Part shown: positions 62,421 through 64,000 of the stretch, piece by piece | How the letters are laid out: each line of letters begins with the position of its first letter | Position numbering within the stretch: position 1 is the stretch's first letter | Assembly: GCF_002752635.1 (NCBI RefSeq) | Contig: NZ_AYTW01000021.1 | Span: 1-64,000 of the forward strand | Reading direction: 5' to 3' | From: Mesotoga sp. Brook.08.105.5.1 | GTDB taxonomy: Bacteria; Thermotogota; Thermotogae; Petrotogales; Kosmotogaceae | Length of the DNA stretch: 64,000 bases | The notes under the pieces: model-generated | Seen by the model: the letters and a program-made list of their open reading frames with translations, nothing else | What the model was told of the DNA's origin: nothing | Databases searched by the model: none | Made by a program: the position numbers and the translations under genes

Positions 62421-62917
62421 TTGGTGTTGACTTAGAAAACTTATGAATTCTAGAGCGATTGGTGGGGACTGATTGGTTGACCAAAACCGAATGCTCCAAC
62501 GCAACTTTGACGGCAAGGAATCTAAGAAGAGCTGAGCAAGCGGAAAAACGAAAAGAGAAAGAGACGTACCACCACAAAGACCCATGAGTGGATTGCGTGG
62601 CATTTTCTTGAGTGCTTCTAAGGAATTCTATAAATGGGCGTCTGTCTTCGCGATGGGCGCCGTTTCTCGCTATAGCAAGTAATTTTCCAACAACGAGGCT
62701 TAGCGACTAACTCTCCTTCCTTTGCAACCCTAACCAAATGTGGTTCACACGGGAACAGCAGCATGAGATATGTATTTTCCCTTTCCCCATATCTGGCAAG
62801 TCCTCCATTTCATACTACCCTCAAAGAAATGATAGTCTTTCAAAGCGGCAGTTTATTGAAGTGGATGGAGCATTATAAAGACTATAATAGTAAGAAGTGA
62901 TAATGAGGAGAGTGTGC
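62421..62917. other. Gene-free stretch with a TATAAT before the SGNH gene
   Basis: No gene is seen. A TATAAT at 62883-62888 stands 30 bases before the next start, but the best -35 (TTGAAG, 62856) is 21 bases away, so the promoter is uncertain. A small hairpin (TTGGT-TG-ACCAA, about 62473-62484) lacks a T tract. Confidence 0.45.
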
Positions 62918-63640
62918 ATGAATACCGTTGTCTGTATTGGAGATAGTATTACCTATGGCCGCGTGGGTGCAAGCTACTTCGAGATGCTGAAAAGCGAATT
63001 CGGGGGAAAGCTTGAGTTTATAAATAGTGGAGTGAATGGAAACCTCTCTTATGACGTTCTCAAGAGAATCGAGAAAGTGACCAGCATGAAGCCAGATATT
63101 GCTATTCTCCTGGTAGGAACAAATGACGTGTGGGCGACCTACTCAGAAAAGACCATGAAAGCCTATATCAGAAAGAATAGACTACCCGAGAGACCTTCAA
63201 AAGAGAGCTACGCAAGAAACCTCGCTGGGATCCTCCAAAGGCTCAAGACCTCCTCCATTGCTCATATAGGCGTAATGTCGCTGCCTTTGATCACGGAAGA
63301 TTCCGAACATATTCTCTTCAAAAGAAGCGTCGAGTATTCTGAACTAATCAAGAAGATAACCTCACAGATGGACTTGTGCTATATGGATCTCAATGAACGT
63401 CAGCGCGATTACCTGAAAAAGGCAGACAAAAGACCTTCGTCAGGGCGGGAAGTCTCCTGGGAATTCACATTGAGAATGATATTCAAACACATCTTGTTGA
63501 GAAAGAGCTGGGACGCTCTCTCGCAGGAAAATGGATTTCTATTGACGGTGGATCATGTTCATCAAAATACCGCGGGAGCAACCCTGATCAAAGATTGCGC
63601 CTCGGAGTTCTTGAAGAAGCTTTCGCTTCCAGATAGCTGA
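62918..63640 (+). CDS. SGNH/GDSL-type hydrolase
   Basis: The protein (240 residues from ATG 62918) has block I VVCIGDSITYG (nucleophile Ser), block II FINSGVNGNLSYDVL, block III LLVGTNDVW and block V VDHVHQN (Asp/His pair), so the catalytic set is complete. It has no signal peptide; a cytoplasmic esterase or lipase-like activity is expected, substrate unknown. ATG 62918 lies five to six bases after GAGGAGAG; GTG 62897 and ATG 62903 precede that site. Confidence 0.88.
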   Translation: MNTVVCIGDSITYGRVGASYFEMLKSEFGGKLEFINSGVNGNLSYDVLKRIEKVTSMKPDIAILLVGTNDVWATYSEKTMKAYIRKNRLPERPSKESYARNLAGILQRLKTSSIAHIGVMSLPLITEDSEHILFKRSVEYSELIKKITSQMDLCYMDLNERQRDYLKKADKRPSSGREVSWEFTLRMIFKHILLRKSWDALSQENGFLLTVDHVHQNTAGATLIKDCASEFLKKLSLPDS

Positions 63641-64000
63641 TTTCTTCAGTGCTCATGCTTAGAACAAGGACTAAGAGCTGTTCATTTTGTACTTGACCGG
63701 AATCCCTGTTTAAGGAAGCTCTTTCTTCAGAATGATGAGCTGTGATGTTTTTGATTTTGGTTCTGTAGCTTGGAACTCGGAACTGATAACTTGGAACTGC
63801 TCTTCACAGCGTACAGCGGTTCTTAAGGGACCAGTAGTAGGACCAATTACGTTTCTTAGGATTCGACAGAGTATCTCTCTTTGCTTTTCCGTTTTGCGAG
63901 CAGAGTTTTCTTATGTAGTTATTTTGGAACACATTACTATGAGTCCCATAATCGATTGTACTAGTGAACTTCTTGCCAGTAAGCCCTAGGGCTCTTGATT
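63641..64000. other. Gene-free end of the window with repeat words
   Basis: CTTGGAACTCGGAACTGATA and AACTTGGAACTG phrases (about 63769-63800) belong to the same family of words seen at 3870, 5720, 10340 and 10740. A weak hairpin (CTTAG ... CTAAG, 63659-63676) may terminate the SGNH gene. No gene is called. Confidence 0.5.

Overview
The window looks like a chromosomal segment of a mesophilic member of the Thermotogota, most probably Mesotoga or a close relative. That placement is an inference from overall character: moderate GC, strong GGAGG-type ribosome binding sites, frequent GTG/TTG starts, ATGA-type stop/start overlaps, several ABC sugar/peptide importers with LacI regulators, and intergenic DNA full of dispersed short repeats. 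I see no rRNA, tRNA or CRISPR array that would fix the taxonomy.

Layout. 1-2420: a decaying pair (DUF6305-like and M14/aspartoacylase-like genes, each with an in-frame stop), a Crp/Fnr regulator and a transposase-like relic. 2570-11235: an exported protein of unknown function, an AbrB/PIN toxin-antitoxin pair, a pRiA4b ORF-3-like protein, a nucleotidyltransferase pseudogene and an ADP-ribosylglycohydrolase, separated by long gene-poor stretches built from dispersed repeats, including a ~0.45 kb duplicated block carrying a 28-bp tandem repeat. 11307-16981: a complete five-gene peptide/oligosaccharide ABC importer. 17161-20431: two proteins of unknown function on the minus strand. 21292-29850: a LacI-controlled operon with a sugar ABC importer (no ATPase), a small TIM-barrel-like protein, an FAD-dependent oxidoreductase, a DUF4127 protein and a Gfo/Idh/MocA dehydrogenase. 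30262-35426: scattered small genes and broken genes. 36190-55230: a large divergent carbohydrate locus. 55269-55662: a small IS200/IS605-type relic with an omegaRNA-like right end but no transposase or TnpB. 55906-63640: a debranching-type glycosidase, an S9 peptidase cut by a stop before its catalytic His, small membrane and exported proteins, and an SGNH hydrolase.

The centrepiece is 36190-55230. The minus-strand operon (uncharacterised 618-residue protein, mannose-6-phosphate isomerase fused to a kinase-like domain, ROK-family sugar kinase, sialate O-acetylesterase-like esterase) diverges from a plus-strand operon (sugar-binding protein, two permeases, membrane-anchored GH38-like protein, LacI regulator, cytoplasmic GH38-like protein, uroporphyrinogen-decarboxylase-like protein, canonical GH38 alpha-mannosidase). 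Two 14-bp LacI-type palindromes lie in the shared promoter region. Together they read as import, deacetylation, hydrolysis, phosphorylation and isomerisation of a decorated mannoside; this is inferred from families and context.

A recurring feature is broken genes: at least seven loci have a single or a few lesions (in-frame stops, frameshifts) in otherwise well preserved reading frames, which suggests recent loss of function or sequence/assembly error.
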